Notes: generated by a model not told the origin, from the sequence alone. DNA of 64,000 nucleotides from Pacificispira sp965223125 (GCA_965223125.1 OZ244984.1:1116001-1180000), one strand, 5' to 3'; shown: positions 48,651 to 58,802, counted from the stretch's first letter. Program-made: numbers and translations.

Positions 48651-48778
48651 ACGCTTTTCAGAAAGTTTTTTCAGACGACTCGCATTTTTCTCAAACCTGA
48701 AGGACATTCTAGTGATCTTCTGATCTGAAAAACGCGGCATCCGCGCGACAAGCCGTTGAAATGCCTTATTTCATCCTC

Positions 48779-48807
48779 TTGACGGGAGCCACATCTGACA
48801 ATAATGA
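48779..48807 (+). promoter_or_regulatory. Candidate promoter for the M23 peptidase gene
   Basis: TTGACG (48779-48784) and TAATGA (48802-48807) are 17 bp apart on the plus strand. It lies about 220 bp upstream of the chosen GTG start, divergent from the rRNA promoters. The rest of 48276-49024 is rRNA leader or non-coding DNA. Confidence 0.45.
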
Positions 48808-49024
48808 TTGTGGATAAAGGGATGGAGGGTGCATCGGGAAATTCGATTTCTTTGAAAAATGATCGAATTTTCAGCGTTTCGGCCCGAAAATTGCTTATGA
48901 CGTTTGGCGAATCACGCTAACGAATGCGAGTCGATCCTGAAAGGGACGAAGCAGGATTGGTCGTGCATTTGGATAAGTGACGACGTGCTTCAAGTGTGAG
49001 GCTGCCGAATGGGAGAGACGAGTC

Positions 49025-50521
49025 GTGCGAATCGACAGGATTTTGGTGCAGGGCCTGCGGGGGGCGATTTCACATGGCATTTATCGGTTCAGGACACGCG
49101 GACAGACGGCTTACACCGGTCCGGTCTTTCATCGCGCCGGTCGCCCGGTATCCCTTAGGCAACGTCTGATGGGCGGGTTTCTGACCGTTTCGGCATTGGT
49201 CGCAGCTGCTGGCTTCGGCGTGACCGTCATGGCGACCCCCACGCCCTATGCCAGGACAGCGGGGGGTGGCAAGCCCGGCCTGATCGAAACACTGTCCCCC
49301 ACCGAGAATCCGACCGTCATCTCCTCCCTGTCATCGGAGCAATGGTCTCATTCCGCTCTGGGCGTCGATTCCGGAGCACACGACTCCCTGCTGCAGGATC
49401 CCTATCGCCTCAAGATCGAAATTGCCGCGGGCGACACGCTGATGTCGGTCCTGCTGAAGGCGGGACTGGATCAACCGACAGCCTATTCCCTGGTCGAGAG
49501 TCTCTCTACCGCCTTTGACCCACGCCATCTGCGCCCGAAACAGTCGATGGAGGTCACGCTGCTGCCGACGCTGGAGGGAATTGCCTCCAACGTTGTGGAA
49601 TTACAGTTTCATCCGGACAATCTGCGCAGCATCACCGTGCGTAAAACCGAAAGTGGTTATGTCGCGGCGGAGGATGTTCGGGATCTGAGCGACCATATTG
49701 TGCGCACCGATGGCATTATCGATTCGTCACTCTATGTCGCCGCACGGGATGCGGGTGTCCCGTTGCAGGTATTGGGCTCATTGATCAACATCTTCTCCTA
49801 CGACGTCGATTTCCAGCGCGAAATCCAGCAGGGTGACCAATTTTCCCTGATGTTCAACGAGCGCCGCACGGATGAAGGAGAACCGGTTGATTTTGGTGAT
49901 ATCGTGCTGGCGGAAATGACGGTCGGTGGCATTGTGAAGCGGTTCTACCGGTTCGAGGATGATACCGGACGGACGGATTACTATGATGCCAAGGGGCAGT
50001 CTGTCCGTCGGGCCCTGCTGCGTACGCCAATCGAGGGCGCGCGAATTTCATCCGGCTTCGGCAAACGCAAGCATCCGATCCTGGGCTATAATAAGATGCA
50101 TAAGGGGCTGGATTTCGCGGCGCCGACCGGAACCCCGATCTTTGCGGCTGGTGACGGTGTCGTCGAGGTTGCCGGATGGAATGGCGGGTATGGCCGCTAT
50201 GTCCGCATCCGTCATAACGGCACCTACAAGACCGCCTATGCCCATCTGAGCCGGATCGACAGCCGACTGAAACCCGGTGCCCGCGTCGACCAGCGTCAGA
50301 TCATCGGCTATGTTGGCACATCCGGTCAATCCACCGGCCCACATCTGCATTATGAAGTCCATCTGAATGGCAGCCAGACCAACCCGTTGGGAGTCAAACT
50401 GCCGACCGGTAAAACACTGAAAGGGGGCGAACTCGCCCGCTTTGAGCGCATCCGGGCAGAGGCTGAATCGCAGTATGCGGCCATTGAACCCCGCACCCAG
50501 GTTGCCCAGGCAATTGACTGA
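49025..50521 (+). CDS. M23-family murein endopeptidase
   Basis: The 498-residue protein has an N-terminal membrane segment ('GGFLTVSALVAAAGFGVTVMA'), a LysM/OapA-like beta domain ('IEIAAGDTLMSVLLKAG') and a C-terminal peptidase M23 domain. Zinc ligands are in 'HKGLDFAAPTGTPIFAAGDG' and 'GPHLHYEVHLNG' (HxH). It would cleave peptide cross-links of peptidoglycan in the periplasm, like MepM. I prefer the GTG at 49025, preceded by GGGAGAG. A GTG at 48977 in the same frame is possible but has a weak Shine-Dalgarno. Confidence 0.9.
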   Translation: MRIDRILVQGLRGAISHGIYRFRTRGQTAYTGPVFHRAGRPVSLRQRLMGGFLTVSALVAAAGFGVTVMATPTPYARTAGGGKPGLIETLSPTENPTVISSLSSEQWSHSALGVDSGAHDSLLQDPYRLKIEIAAGDTLMSVLLKAGLDQPTAYSLVESLSTAFDPRHLRPKQSMEVTLLPTLEGIASNVVELQFHPDNLRSITVRKTESGYVAAEDVRDLSDHIVRTDGIIDSSLYVAARDAGVPLQVLGSLINIFSYDVDFQREIQQGDQFSLMFNERRTDEGEPVDFGDIVLAEMTVGGIVKRFYRFEDDTGRTDYYDAKGQSVRRALLRTPIEGARISSGFGKRKHPILGYNKMHKGLDFAAPTGTPIFAAGDGVVEVAGWNGGYGRYVRIRHNGTYKTAYAHLSRIDSRLKPGARVDQRQIIGYVGTSGQSTGPHLHYEVHLNGSQTNPLGVKLPTGKTLKGGELARFERIRAEAESQYAAIEPRTQVAQAID

Positions 50522-50664
50522 GGCTTCGTCCTGAACTTTCAGGGTCTCCTATCCACTTATTTTCCTTTCGATCACGATTGCGTAAGACCCTTTCCCTCGT
50601 GAGGGGGGCAGGATAGCGTGGCATGGTCATGATCCCACGATGGTTCTGAAAGGAAGACGCAATC

Positions 50665-51285
50665 TTGCCCTACACACTCTACAACCACACCGGCTCCGGC
50701 GGATTCGCCGTCGAGGCGGCGCTCGCCCTGATCGGACATGAATGTGACGTCATCGAGATCGACACCAAAGCGGGAGAGCAGTTCTCCGATGCCTATCGGG
50801 CAATCAATCCCTGGTGTCAGGTTCCTGCCCTGCGCCTGCCGGATGGAACGCTGATCACCGAATCCGCCGCCATGGTCATCCATTTGGTCGATGCGTATCC
50901 GGATGCGGGACTGGGACCCCGGTCGGGCAGCCCGGAGCACGCCGTCTTCCTGCGCTGGATGCTGTTCATGACGATCAATATCTATGAAAGTGATCTGCGG
51001 GCCTATTATGCCAAGCGTTATACCGATGATCCAGCCGGGATACCGGGGGTTGAACGCGCGGGCCTGGACCATATGCGGCGCGGACTGGAGACAATGGAGG
51101 GGGTCCTGAGCCCCGGCCCCTATATTCTGGGCACGTCATTCAGCATCGCTGATGTCTATCTGGCGATGCTGCGGGTCTGGTACCGAGCGGACGCGGACCT
51201 GCCGCGCATAGATGCCCTTCGCGATGGGATTGCAACACATCCAAAACTGGCCCCCATCTGGCAGCGCCATTTCGGGGATCGGTGA
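50665..51285 (+). CDS. Glutathione S-transferase family protein
   Basis: The 206-residue protein has a thioredoxin-like N-terminal domain starting 'MPYTLYNHTGSGGFAVEAAL' with a Ser-rich glutathione site, the cis-Pro 'WCQVPALRLPDG' and 'LITESAAMVIHLVD' (ESxA contact). An all-helical C-terminal domain follows, with 'GTSFSIADVYLAML' (N-capping box with Asp). It starts with TTG, supported by AAAGGAAG eight bases upstream. The substrate is unknown. Confidence 0.87.
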   Translation: MPYTLYNHTGSGGFAVEAALALIGHECDVIEIDTKAGEQFSDAYRAINPWCQVPALRLPDGTLITESAAMVIHLVDAYPDAGLGPRSGSPEHAVFLRWMLFMTINIYESDLRAYYAKRYTDDPAGIPGVERAGLDHMRRGLETMEGVLSPGPYILGTSFSIADVYLAMLRVWYRADADLPRIDALRDGIATHPKLAPIWQRHFGDR

Positions 51286-51286
51286 C

Positions 51287-52180
51287 ATGATCCGCCTGCT
51301 GCTACCGGTCGCCCTGTTGATGCCGTTCCTCGACATCGGTTCGGCACAGGCGGCGGAGCGCTTCCAGGACTGCCCCGATTGTCCTGAGATGGTTGTGATT
51401 CCTGCTGGCAATTTCAATATGGGTTCACCCGAAGCTGAACCCGACCGGGAGGCCCATGAAGGTCCGGTCCATAGGGTCGACATCTCTGACAGTTTCGCGC
51501 TTGGTGTTTCGGAAGTGACAGTCGGGGAGTATGCCCGCTTCGTCGATGACAGCGGCTATCCCGGTGGCACCGATTGCATTACCGACAACGGCATGTCCTG
51601 GGACCTGCGCCCCGGCCAGGGCTGGCAGTCACCCGGATTTCCCCAGACACCCGAGTCACCAGCAACCTGCCTGAATACCCAGGATGTCGAGGCCTATCTG
51701 CGCTGGCTCAGCCGGAAGAACGGGCAACGCTATCGCCTGCCGACCGAGGCGGAATGGGAATATGCCGCCCGTGCGGGAACCACGACCCGGCTTCCCCATG
51801 GCGACGACCCGGACTATGCGGATACCTGCCAATGGGGCAATGCGGCGGCACTGGAAAGTGGTTTTCAGTACCGGAACCGGACCAGCCGTGACGAACACGC
51901 CTATACCGCGCCGGTTCGCGCCTATCCGGCCAACCCGTTCGGACTGCATGGCATGCTGGGCAATGTGCTGGAATGGACGGAGGATTGCTACAGCCCTGAC
52001 TACACCCGGACGCCGACCGACGGTTCCGCCATGACCGAGGGTGCATGCCACTATCGTGTGCTGCGGGGCGGGACATGGGCGGGGGCCGCCCAGCATATGC
52101 GCCCCGCCAACCGGGCACTGAACGACCCCGCCGCCCGTTGGTCCACGACCGGTTTCCGGATCGCGCGCGATATTGATTGA
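51287..52180 (+). CDS. Formylglycine-generating-enzyme-like (SUMF1) secreted protein
   Basis: The 297-residue protein has a signal peptide ('LLPVALLMPFLDIGSAQAAE') and an FGE-sulfatase domain: 'VVIPAGNFNMGSPEAEPDRE', 'ALGVSEVTVGEYARFVDD', 'YRLPTEAEWEYAARAGT', 'FGLHGMLGNVLEWTEDCYS' and 'RVLRGGTWAGAAQHMRPANR'. True formylglycine enzymes oxidise sulfatase cysteines; many bacterial relatives are only structural or have other roles. No sulfatase is nearby. It begins one base after the GST stop, so the two are probably co-transcribed. Confidence 0.85.
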   Translation: MIRLLLPVALLMPFLDIGSAQAAERFQDCPDCPEMVVIPAGNFNMGSPEAEPDREAHEGPVHRVDISDSFALGVSEVTVGEYARFVDDSGYPGGTDCITDNGMSWDLRPGQGWQSPGFPQTPESPATCLNTQDVEAYLRWLSRKNGQRYRLPTEAEWEYAARAGTTTRLPHGDDPDYADTCQWGNAAALESGFQYRNRTSRDEHAYTAPVRAYPANPFGLHGMLGNVLEWTEDCYSPDYTRTPTDGSAMTEGACHYRVLRGGTWAGAAQHMRPANRALNDPAARWSTTGFRIARDID

Positions 52181-52212
52181 TCGTTAGATTTATTGACTGG
52201 CTGATCAATAAA

Positions 52213-53991
52213 TCAATTGATCGGCCAGAAATAAAGAATCGCCGGAACGCTGACCACGGCAATCACCGCCTCCAAGGGCAGACCGACCCGCCAGTAATCA
52301 CCAAAGCGATAGCCGCCAGGCCCCATGACCAGCGCGTTGTTCTGGTGACCGATGGGGGTCAGGAAGGCACAGGATGCACCGATGGCGACCGCCATCAGAT
52401 ACGGATCCGGCTCATGCCCCAGCCCGGCGGCAATGGCCAGTGCGATAGGTGCCATGACAACTGTCGTGGCGGCATTGTTCAGAACGTCACTCAGCATCAT
52501 CGTCGAAACCAGAATCAGGGCGATGATCGCCCAGACCGGAATGTCGCCTGCCAGGCCCAGTATGGCATCGGCGATCAGGCGGGTGGTGCCGGTCGTCTCC
52601 ATCGCACCGCCAACCGGAATCAGGGCACCGAGCAGCACGATCACCGGCCAGTCTACGCTGTTATAGACCTCCCGGAGCGGCACAACGCCCAGAACAACGA
52701 TGGCAACGACGGCGACGCCGAACGCTATCGGCAACGCTACGAGACCGAGCGAGGCAAACAGTACGGCACCGGCAAAGCACACCAGGACCACAGTGCCACG
52801 CTGACGCCGCCCAAGGCTGATATCCTTTGCCCGCAGCGGCAAGGCACCAAACCGCGCCACCGCCTCGTCCAGTTCCTCTGCCGCGCCCTGCAGCAGCAGG
52901 ATATCCCCTGCCCTGAAGCGGAAATCCTTCAACCGCCCCCGATGTGGTCTGCCCTGGCGCGACACACCCAACAGTGCCACGCGATAACGCGCACCGAACC
53001 GCATCTGCGACACTGTCCGTCCTTCCAGCATCGACCCGCCCTGCACGACGAGTTCCAGTGACGCCGCATCTCCAGAATCAAGTATCTCACGCGCACTAGG
53101 GCCTCCGCCGCTCAATTCCAGTTTGAATTCGGCAACGAAGCGGTCGATTTCCTCCGCAACACCCTCGATGATCAGATGATCGGTCGCATGCAGCGGCTCA
53201 TGCCGGGGCGGTGCTGGATAGTCCCGCCCACGCCGGATCAGCTTGGCGATGACGACATCCATCTCCTCACTCATCTTTTCAATCTCGGTGATGGTCTTGC
53301 CGTAAATCCTGCTCGATTTCGACAGTTTCACTTCGGCGGTATAGACCTCTGCACCGTAATGGGCGGCATTGGATTTCTCCGCGCCGACAGGAATCAACCG
53401 CCAGCCGAACAGGACCAGATAGATAAGCCCCGCCGCCGCCGCCAGACCCCCGACAGGCAGGAAGTCGAACATGGCATAATCCTCACCCACCGCCTGCCCG
53501 CGAATGGCGGAAATCAGAATGTTGGGCGGTGTCCCGATCAGGGTGATCATGCCACCCAGGATCGAGGCGAAGGAAAGCGGCATCAGCAGCAGATTGATCG
53601 GACGCTCCGCCTTGCGGGCAGACTGGATCGCAACCGGCAGCAACAGGGCCAACGCACCGACATTGTTCATAAAGGCGCTCAACAACGCGGCCACACCACC
53701 CAACCCGCCGATATGCCCGGATGTCGTCCCCGAACCGCGCTGCACCAGACGGGTGATCGGATCGATGGCACCGGAGGCGGACAGCGCCCGGCTGAGAATC
53801 AGGACCAGGGCAACGGTCACCGTTGCAGGATTGCCGAACCCGTCGAATGCATCCTTCGCATCGACCAGCCCCAGCAGGGTTGCCGCCAGCAACCCTGCGA
53901 GCGCGACCAGATCATAGCGATACCGCCCCCAGATAAAGAGTCCAAGCAATGCGAGCAGAAGCCCGAGGATAAGGCTCTGGTCCAGACTCAT
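52213..53991 (-). CDS. SLC13/DASS-family anion permease with TrkA-C domains
   Basis: The 592-residue membrane protein has about ten to eleven helices in two halves. The signature 'FMNNVGALALLLPVA' and 'MMLSDVLNNAATTVVMAPIAL' are typical of divalent anion:Na+ symporters. Two RCK_C (TrkA-C) regulatory domains lie in the middle (about residues 215-370; 'DVVIAKLIRRGRDY', 'GGSMLEGRTVSQM'). Substrates may be sulfate, dicarboxylates or another anion. Its ATG overlaps the stop of the M14 peptidase gene (ATGA). Confidence 0.87.
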   Translation of the reverse strand: MSLDQSLILGLLLALLGLFIWGRYRYDLVALAGLLAATLLGLVDAKDAFDGFGNPATVTVALVLILSRALSASGAIDPITRLVQRGSGTTSGHIGGLGGVAALLSAFMNNVGALALLLPVAIQSARKAERPINLLLMPLSFASILGGMITLIGTPPNILISAIRGQAVGEDYAMFDFLPVGGLAAAAGLIYLVLFGWRLIPVGAEKSNAAHYGAEVYTAEVKLSKSSRIYGKTITEIEKMSEEMDVVIAKLIRRGRDYPAPPRHEPLHATDHLIIEGVAEEIDRFVAEFKLELSGGGPSAREILDSGDAASLELVVQGGSMLEGRTVSQMRFGARYRVALLGVSRQGRPHRGRLKDFRFRAGDILLLQGAAEELDEAVARFGALPLRAKDISLGRRQRGTVVLVCFAGAVLFASLGLVALPIAFGVAVVAIVVLGVVPLREVYNSVDWPVIVLLGALIPVGGAMETTGTTRLIADAILGLAGDIPVWAIIALILVSTMMLSDVLNNAATTVVMAPIALAIAAGLGHEPDPYLMAVAIGASCAFLTPIGHQNNALVMGPGGYRFGDYWRVGLPLEAVIAVVSVPAILYFWPIN

Positions 53992-55115
53992 AGATCATCC
54001 AGCACGGCATAGAGCGCATCCAGACTGGCTGCCCCCAGCAGGCGACAGCGGGCAATTGACCAGCCCTGCACCGGATCCGGTGCGTTGGCATTGTCCTTGA
54101 ACGGCATTTCCAGGGTCATCGAAAGCGCGCCATACCGCTCCGCCACCTGGGCGGAGCACATCGTTAGATTGGCTTTTCCCGGCGGGGCCTTGGGATATCC
54201 GTATTCGGTCTGAAAATCGGGATTGGCTCGACAGAGCGCGGCTTCATACCGCTCCCGCAGCGCGATCTGCTTTTCGGTCACGGAGGGTATAGCATCGGCT
54301 CCAGCGATAAAGTTATAGGGCAGCGCTTCATCGCCATGCACATCCAGGCAGAAATGCACTCCGGCGCGATCCATTGCCTGCCGGGTCAGAAAGACCTCCG
54401 GGCTTTCCTGCGGCGAGGGATTCGCCCATTCGCGGTTCAGGTTTCGCCCCCTGGCATTGGTGCGCAGATGGCCCCGGCGGCTGCCATCGGGATTCATGTT
54501 CGGAACCGCATAGACGGTGGCGCGTGCCAGAATCTCCCGGCTGACCGGGTCGCTCGCATCCAGCAGGCGGGTCAGCATTCCTTCCATGAACCATTCCGCC
54601 ATGCTTTCACCCGGATGCTGGCGCGCGATGGTCCAGATGCGCTTTTTCTCCTCCGTCCCGTCGCCGATCACTAGCAGGTCCATTTCCTCGCCATCCGGCG
54701 TTTCACCCAGCACGGCATGGCGGCACAGGGTCTGCGCCTGACAGGCGGCGATCAGATCACGGTGGCGCTCCCTGGAATAGGGCGGGAAATAGGCGACGTA
54801 GAAACTGTCCACCGTCGGGGTGTGGCGGATCGTCAGAACCGCCCCGTCAAATTCCGTATCCACCCGGAACCAGGTCTCCCGATCCTGGGAGATACAGGCG
54901 CGATAGCCTTCCCATCCCTTGACATAGGCGGCTTCCCCCGCATTCAGGATGCGAAGACAGACCGCATCACCCAGAACGCCGCTGACACGGAAGTGGAACC
55001 ATTGGAAGAACCCGTCCGGCCCGACATCCTTCGTGATGCGCAACTGCACGTCCGACGGATCCTCTGCCCGCACCACCTCAATATTCCCGGAATCAAAATT
55101 GCTGGCGATATGCAT
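53988..55115 (-). CDS. M14-family zinc carboxypeptidase (cytosolic carboxypeptidase-like)
   Basis: The 375-residue protein has an N-terminal beta-sandwich domain and an M14 peptidase domain. Zinc ligands are in 'ARQHPGESMAEWFMEG' (HxxE) and a His in 'FCLDVHGDEALPYNF'; the substrate-binding Arg is in 'NPDGSRRGHLRTN' and 'GRNLNREW'; the catalytic Glu is in 'SMTLEMPFKDN'. This matches the M14D/Nna1-like group. No signal peptide is present. It is transcribed with the SLC13 transporter and divergently from an MFS transporter. Confidence 0.88.
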   Translation of the reverse strand: MHIASNFDSGNIEVVRAEDPSDVQLRITKDVGPDGFFQWFHFRVSGVLGDAVCLRILNAGEAAYVKGWEGYRACISQDRETWFRVDTEFDGAVLTIRHTPTVDSFYVAYFPPYSRERHRDLIAACQAQTLCRHAVLGETPDGEEMDLLVIGDGTEEKKRIWTIARQHPGESMAEWFMEGMLTRLLDASDPVSREILARATVYAVPNMNPDGSRRGHLRTNARGRNLNREWANPSPQESPEVFLTRQAMDRAGVHFCLDVHGDEALPYNFIAGADAIPSVTEKQIALRERYEAALCRANPDFQTEYGYPKAPPGKANLTMCSAQVAERYGALSMTLEMPFKDNANAPDPVQGWSIARCRLLGAASLDALYAVLDDL

Positions 55116-55335
55116 GAACTCTCCTGTCCAACCGATTATTCATATAGGCTTGCCGCTGAACATGGCGCTGTCCCCTCTGTACGTAAAGGCCGGACATAAA
55201 GGTTTGCGTCGTCCTGACGACAGAATCCACCCGACATGACACATTTTCAACTGGCTTGCCGATATAGGAAGGCGCATTAGGAACAAGCAGGGCCGTCACT
55301 GGACAGGACCCTCCAAACACAAAGCGGATGAGCCG

Positions 55336-56679
55336 ATGTTGAGCGCACTGAAAGTCAGTTGGGCCCTGTTTCTGGGACTGGCCCTGATCATGATCGGCAA
55401 CGGTCTGGGCGGCAGCCTGGTCGGGGTTCGCACGCAGGTCGAGGATTTCGGTAACTCCCTTACCGGCTTCGTCATGGCGGGCTATTTTGCCGGATTTTTG
55501 TTCGGATCCTTCCTGGTCCCGAAAATGATGGCAATGGTTGGCCATGTCCGAGTCTTCGGCGCGCTGGCGGCGCTCGCCTCCATGACCATCCTGGTCTATC
55601 CGCTATTCGTCGATCCCTATGTCTGGATCGGTATGCGCGTCCTGACAGGGCTGTCCTATGCGGGTCTCTATATCGTCGTGGAAAGCTGGTTGAACGACAA
55701 GGCAACGAACCAGACCCGCGGTCAGATCCTGGCGATCTATCTGGTCGTCAGTTCACTTGGCGTGGCGGGCGGGCAATTATTGCTGAACGCCTATGACCCG
55801 GCGGATTTCAAACTGTTCACGGTGGTGTCGGTGCTGATTTCCATGGCTGCCATCCCGGTACTGATCTCCGCCGCACGCGCGCCGGACTTCACTGCACCGG
55901 AGGCGCTGGGTCCGCTGCGTCTTTTCCGTATCTCGCCACTGGGTACCATCGGCATGGTACTGGTCGGCGTCACCGCCGGCATGCTGATCGGGATGGGTCC
56001 GGCCTATGGCTACAAGATGTACGGAACGACCTTTGCCTCCCTTTTCATGGCGGCGATATTCATCGGCGGATTCCTCTTCACCTGGCCTATCGGAAAGCTT
56101 TCCGACATTTTCGACCGGAGGAAGGTCATCGTCGCATCCGCAGCCGCCTGTGTGCTGGTGGCGATCCTGGGCCTGGCCTTTCATGATCCGGGCCGACTGA
56201 ACACATTGCAGACCTATCAGGAATATTATCCGATCGGTCAGGATCCGTTCAGCAACGCCAATCTTCTGCTTCTCGTCGCGCTGGTCTTCGGCGGGGTCGC
56301 ACTCCCGCTCTACTCGCTCTGCATTGCGCATACGAATGACTATCTGTCCCCCAAACAGATGGTCGCCGCCAGTTCGACCCTGATCATGGCAAATGGCCTT
56401 GGCGCGATGCTCGGTCCAAATCTGGCCGGACTGGCGATGGATATGCTTGGAACGCCCGGCTATTTCTGGTCACTGGTCTGGATCAATATCATATTTGTCC
56501 TGTTCGGCCTATATCGGATGGTCCGCCGCCCCTCACTGCCCGCCGCGGACCAGAATGCCTTCGTCGCCATCGATGCGCGGTTGAGTGCGGTCGGCGTTTC
56601 CTCCCTGCATCCGGATACGCCTGACCAAGATAATCCACCAGAGGCGGGCAAAGCGCCTGACATTGAAAAAACTGCGTGA
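55336..56679 (+). CDS. MFS transporter
   Basis: The 447-residue protein has twelve predicted helices. The loop 2-3-type motif is degenerate, but 'ALGIRVLTGLSYAGLYIVVESWLND'-type sequence (here 'MRVLTGLSYAGLYIVVESW') is characteristic of the YcaD-like MFS group. 'GKLSDIFDRRKVIV' between helices 8 and 9 is a good match to the conserved MFS loop. The substrate is unknown. The C-terminal tail is hydrophilic and Pro-rich. Confidence 0.85.
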   Translation: MLSALKVSWALFLGLALIMIGNGLGGSLVGVRTQVEDFGNSLTGFVMAGYFAGFLFGSFLVPKMMAMVGHVRVFGALAALASMTILVYPLFVDPYVWIGMRVLTGLSYAGLYIVVESWLNDKATNQTRGQILAIYLVVSSLGVAGGQLLLNAYDPADFKLFTVVSVLISMAAIPVLISAARAPDFTAPEALGPLRLFRISPLGTIGMVLVGVTAGMLIGMGPAYGYKMYGTTFASLFMAAIFIGGFLFTWPIGKLSDIFDRRKVIVASAAACVLVAILGLAFHDPGRLNTLQTYQEYYPIGQDPFSNANLLLLVALVFGGVALPLYSLCIAHTNDYLSPKQMVAASSTLIMANGLGAMLGPNLAGLAMDMLGTPGYFWSLVWINIIFVLFGLYRMVRRPSLPAADQNAFVAIDARLSAVGVSSLHPDTPDQDNPPEAGKAPDIEKTA

Positions 56680-56694
56680 TAGCCTTTCGCCATC

Positions 56695-57048
56695 ATGTCT
56701 GTTGAACACCCGCCCGACCTCACAGAATTCAAACATCTTCTCGAAGCCCGTCTGGCAGAAATCGAGATGCTGACCGCATCGACTAAGGACGCCCGCGCGC
56801 CAGTCGAACTGGACCAGCAATCAGTCGGACGACTGTCACGAATGGACGCGATGCAGGGGCAGGCAATGGCACTGGCCACCGACGAGCGCCGCAGGGCCGA
56901 ACGCCTGCGCATCCGGGCCGCCCTGGCTCGGATCGATAGCGGCGATTACGGCTATTGCGCGAAATGCGGGGAGGACATCCCGGAAAAACGTCTGAAACTT
57001 GATCCGGCGACGCCGCTCTGCGTCGACTGCGTATCCCCTTCAGGATAA
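56695..57048 (+). CDS. TraR/DksA-type C4 zinc-finger protein
   Basis: The 117-residue protein has an N-terminal helical pair ('FKHLLEARLAEIEML') and a C-terminal zinc finger 'GYCAKCGEDIPEKRL' with 'LCVDC' (four cysteines). This is the short DksA-like type, which may act at the RNA polymerase secondary channel. The helical tip 'DQQSVGRLSRMDAMQGQAMA' is the group signature. It begins 15 nt after the MFS gene. Confidence 0.88.
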   Translation: MSVEHPPDLTEFKHLLEARLAEIEMLTASTKDARAPVELDQQSVGRLSRMDAMQGQAMALATDERRRAERLRIRAALARIDSGDYGYCAKCGEDIPEKRLKLDPATPLCVDCVSPSG

Positions 57049-57055
57049 TCGTTTC

Positions 57056-58312
57056 ATGAAAACTGCGTTGGATTTCCTTCGGGCTGATCCGTGGCTGGCG
57101 CTCTATGGCCTGTTCATGGCCTTTGGGTCCAGTTTCGGCCAGACCTTCTTCATCGCCCAGTTCGGCGGTGAGATCCGGGCGGATTTCGGGTTGAGCGATG
57201 CCCAGTTCGGCACCGTCTATGGCCTTGCCACGCTGCTGTCCGCGGCAGTCATCGTCTATACCGGCGGGGTGATCGACCGGGTGGACCTGCGGCGCTGGAC
57301 GCTGTGCCTGCTGCCGACCTGTGCGCTTGCCTGCGCCCTGATGGGGCTGGCAGAGGGCGTGGCCGCACTGTTTGCCGCGATCTTCCTGCTGCGTCAGACC
57401 GGCCAGGGGCTGATGAGCCATACAATGGGCCACAGTCTGGGCCGCTACAGCCGGGTCGGACGCGGCAAGGCGGTTGCCTTCGGATCCTACGGATTTCCCA
57501 TCGGCGAAGCGCTGTTCCCCTTACTGGGAGTCGGGCTGATCGCCTGGATCGGTTGGCGCGAGACCTGGTTCGGTCTTTCCGCCACCTATCTCCTCATCGG
57601 TCTGCCTGTCGCGCTGATGCTGCTGCGCGGACACGACCAACGCTATGCGGATTACAGGATCGGTCAGGACGCCGACGATGCGGCTGCCCTCCTGCCGGAG
57701 AACCCCGGAGCCGCACCGCGCCCGGTGCGAAGCTGGCGGCGGCGGGAGGTGCTGCGCGACCTGCGTTTCTATCTTGTTGTCCCCGGTATGATCACGCCCA
57801 GCTTCCTGATCACCGGATTGTTCCTGCACGGCGTTCGGATATCCGAACTGAAGGGCTGGAGCCCGGAACTGTGGGCAGGCAGCATCATCTTCTATGCCAT
57901 TGGCGGCATTCCGACGAGCCTGATCTTCGGGGCCTATATCGACCGGGTGGGAACGGCGAAGGGATTGCCGTTCTTTCTGCCAACGCTGATCCTAGCCTGT
58001 CTGGTTCTGGGCTGGGGTGAAGGAGCCTGGACGGCACCCGCCTTCATGCTGATCTCCGGGCTGGGATCCGGAATACTCGCTGTTCTGGCGGTGGCGCTCT
58101 GGGCCGAGCATTACGGGACCCGGTATCTGGGGGAGATCAAGGCGATGATGACAGCCCTCTCGATCTTCGCCAGCGCCGCCGGGCCGCCAGTGCTGGGCTT
58201 CATGCTGGACTGGAACTGGTCGATTGCGGAAATCTGCATCGCCTCCGCCCTGTTCACGACCGGTGCCTGGGGACTTTCCCTTATCGCGGCCCGGCGCTAC
58301 GCTGCCCGTTGA
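57056..58312 (+). CDS. MFS transporter
   Basis: The 418-residue protein has twelve hydrophobic helices with 'IRADFGLSDAQFGTVYGLATL' in the first loop region, 'GVIDRVDLRRW' at loop 2-3 and 'GAYIDRVGTAKGL' at the matching loop in the second half. ATG 57056 sits 7 nt after the zinc-finger gene stop; the longer frame overlaps that gene and was rejected. The substrate is unknown. It is a different MFS subfamily from the gene at 55336. Confidence 0.85.
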   Translation: MKTALDFLRADPWLALYGLFMAFGSSFGQTFFIAQFGGEIRADFGLSDAQFGTVYGLATLLSAAVIVYTGGVIDRVDLRRWTLCLLPTCALACALMGLAEGVAALFAAIFLLRQTGQGLMSHTMGHSLGRYSRVGRGKAVAFGSYGFPIGEALFPLLGVGLIAWIGWRETWFGLSATYLLIGLPVALMLLRGHDQRYADYRIGQDADDAAALLPENPGAAPRPVRSWRRREVLRDLRFYLVVPGMITPSFLITGLFLHGVRISELKGWSPELWAGSIIFYAIGGIPTSLIFGAYIDRVGTAKGLPFFLPTLILACLVLGWGEGAWTAPAFMLISGLGSGILAVLAVALWAEHYGTRYLGEIKAMMTALSIFASAAGPPVLGFMLDWNWSIAEICIASALFTTGAWGLSLIAARRYAAR

Positions 58313-58340
58313 AACAGATCATCGAAATGAGGAGTCTGAA

Positions 58341-58769
58341 ATGACCCGAAGCCACTGGCTGTTCAAAACCGAACCCGGTACCTGGTCCTGGGATGACCAG
58401 GTCCGGCGCGGCGATCTGGGTGAAGGATGGGACGGCGTTCGGAATTATCAGGCCAGCAACAACATGAAGGCCATGAAGATCGGCGACTGGGGGTTTTTCT
58501 ATCATTCGGTCAATGAGAAGCAGATCGTCGGAATCGTCGATGTGATCGAGGAATATCATCCCGACCCGACCGATGCGAAGGGCATATTCGGCATGGTGAC
58601 GATCCGCGCCATCCGACCGTTCGTGAAGCCGGTCACGCTGGCCGACATCAAGGCCGAACCGGCCCTCGCCGACCTCTCTCTGATCAAACAATCGCGCCTG
58701 TCGGTGATGCCGATCCCGGACGAATCCTGGCGGTTGATCTGCCGGATGGGCGAGACCGATCCTTCCTGA
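58341..58769 (+). CDS. EVE-domain protein
   Basis: The 142-residue protein consists of one EVE (PUA-like) domain: 'SHWLFKTEPGTWSWDDQV', 'GVRNYQASNNMKAMKIGDWGFFYHS' pattern and 'FVKPVTLADIKAEPALADL'. EVE domains bind modified bases in RNA or DNA; the human relative is THYN1. ATG 58341 is preceded by GAGGAG. It follows the MFS gene and precedes an alpha/beta hydrolase. Confidence 0.9.
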   Translation: MTRSHWLFKTEPGTWSWDDQVRRGDLGEGWDGVRNYQASNNMKAMKIGDWGFFYHSVNEKQIVGIVDVIEEYHPDPTDAKGIFGMVTIRAIRPFVKPVTLADIKAEPALADLSLIKQSRLSVMPIPDESWRLICRMGETDPS

Positions 58770-58802
58770 TCCTCCCTTCCTCCTTCTTGACGAGCATGTT
58801 CC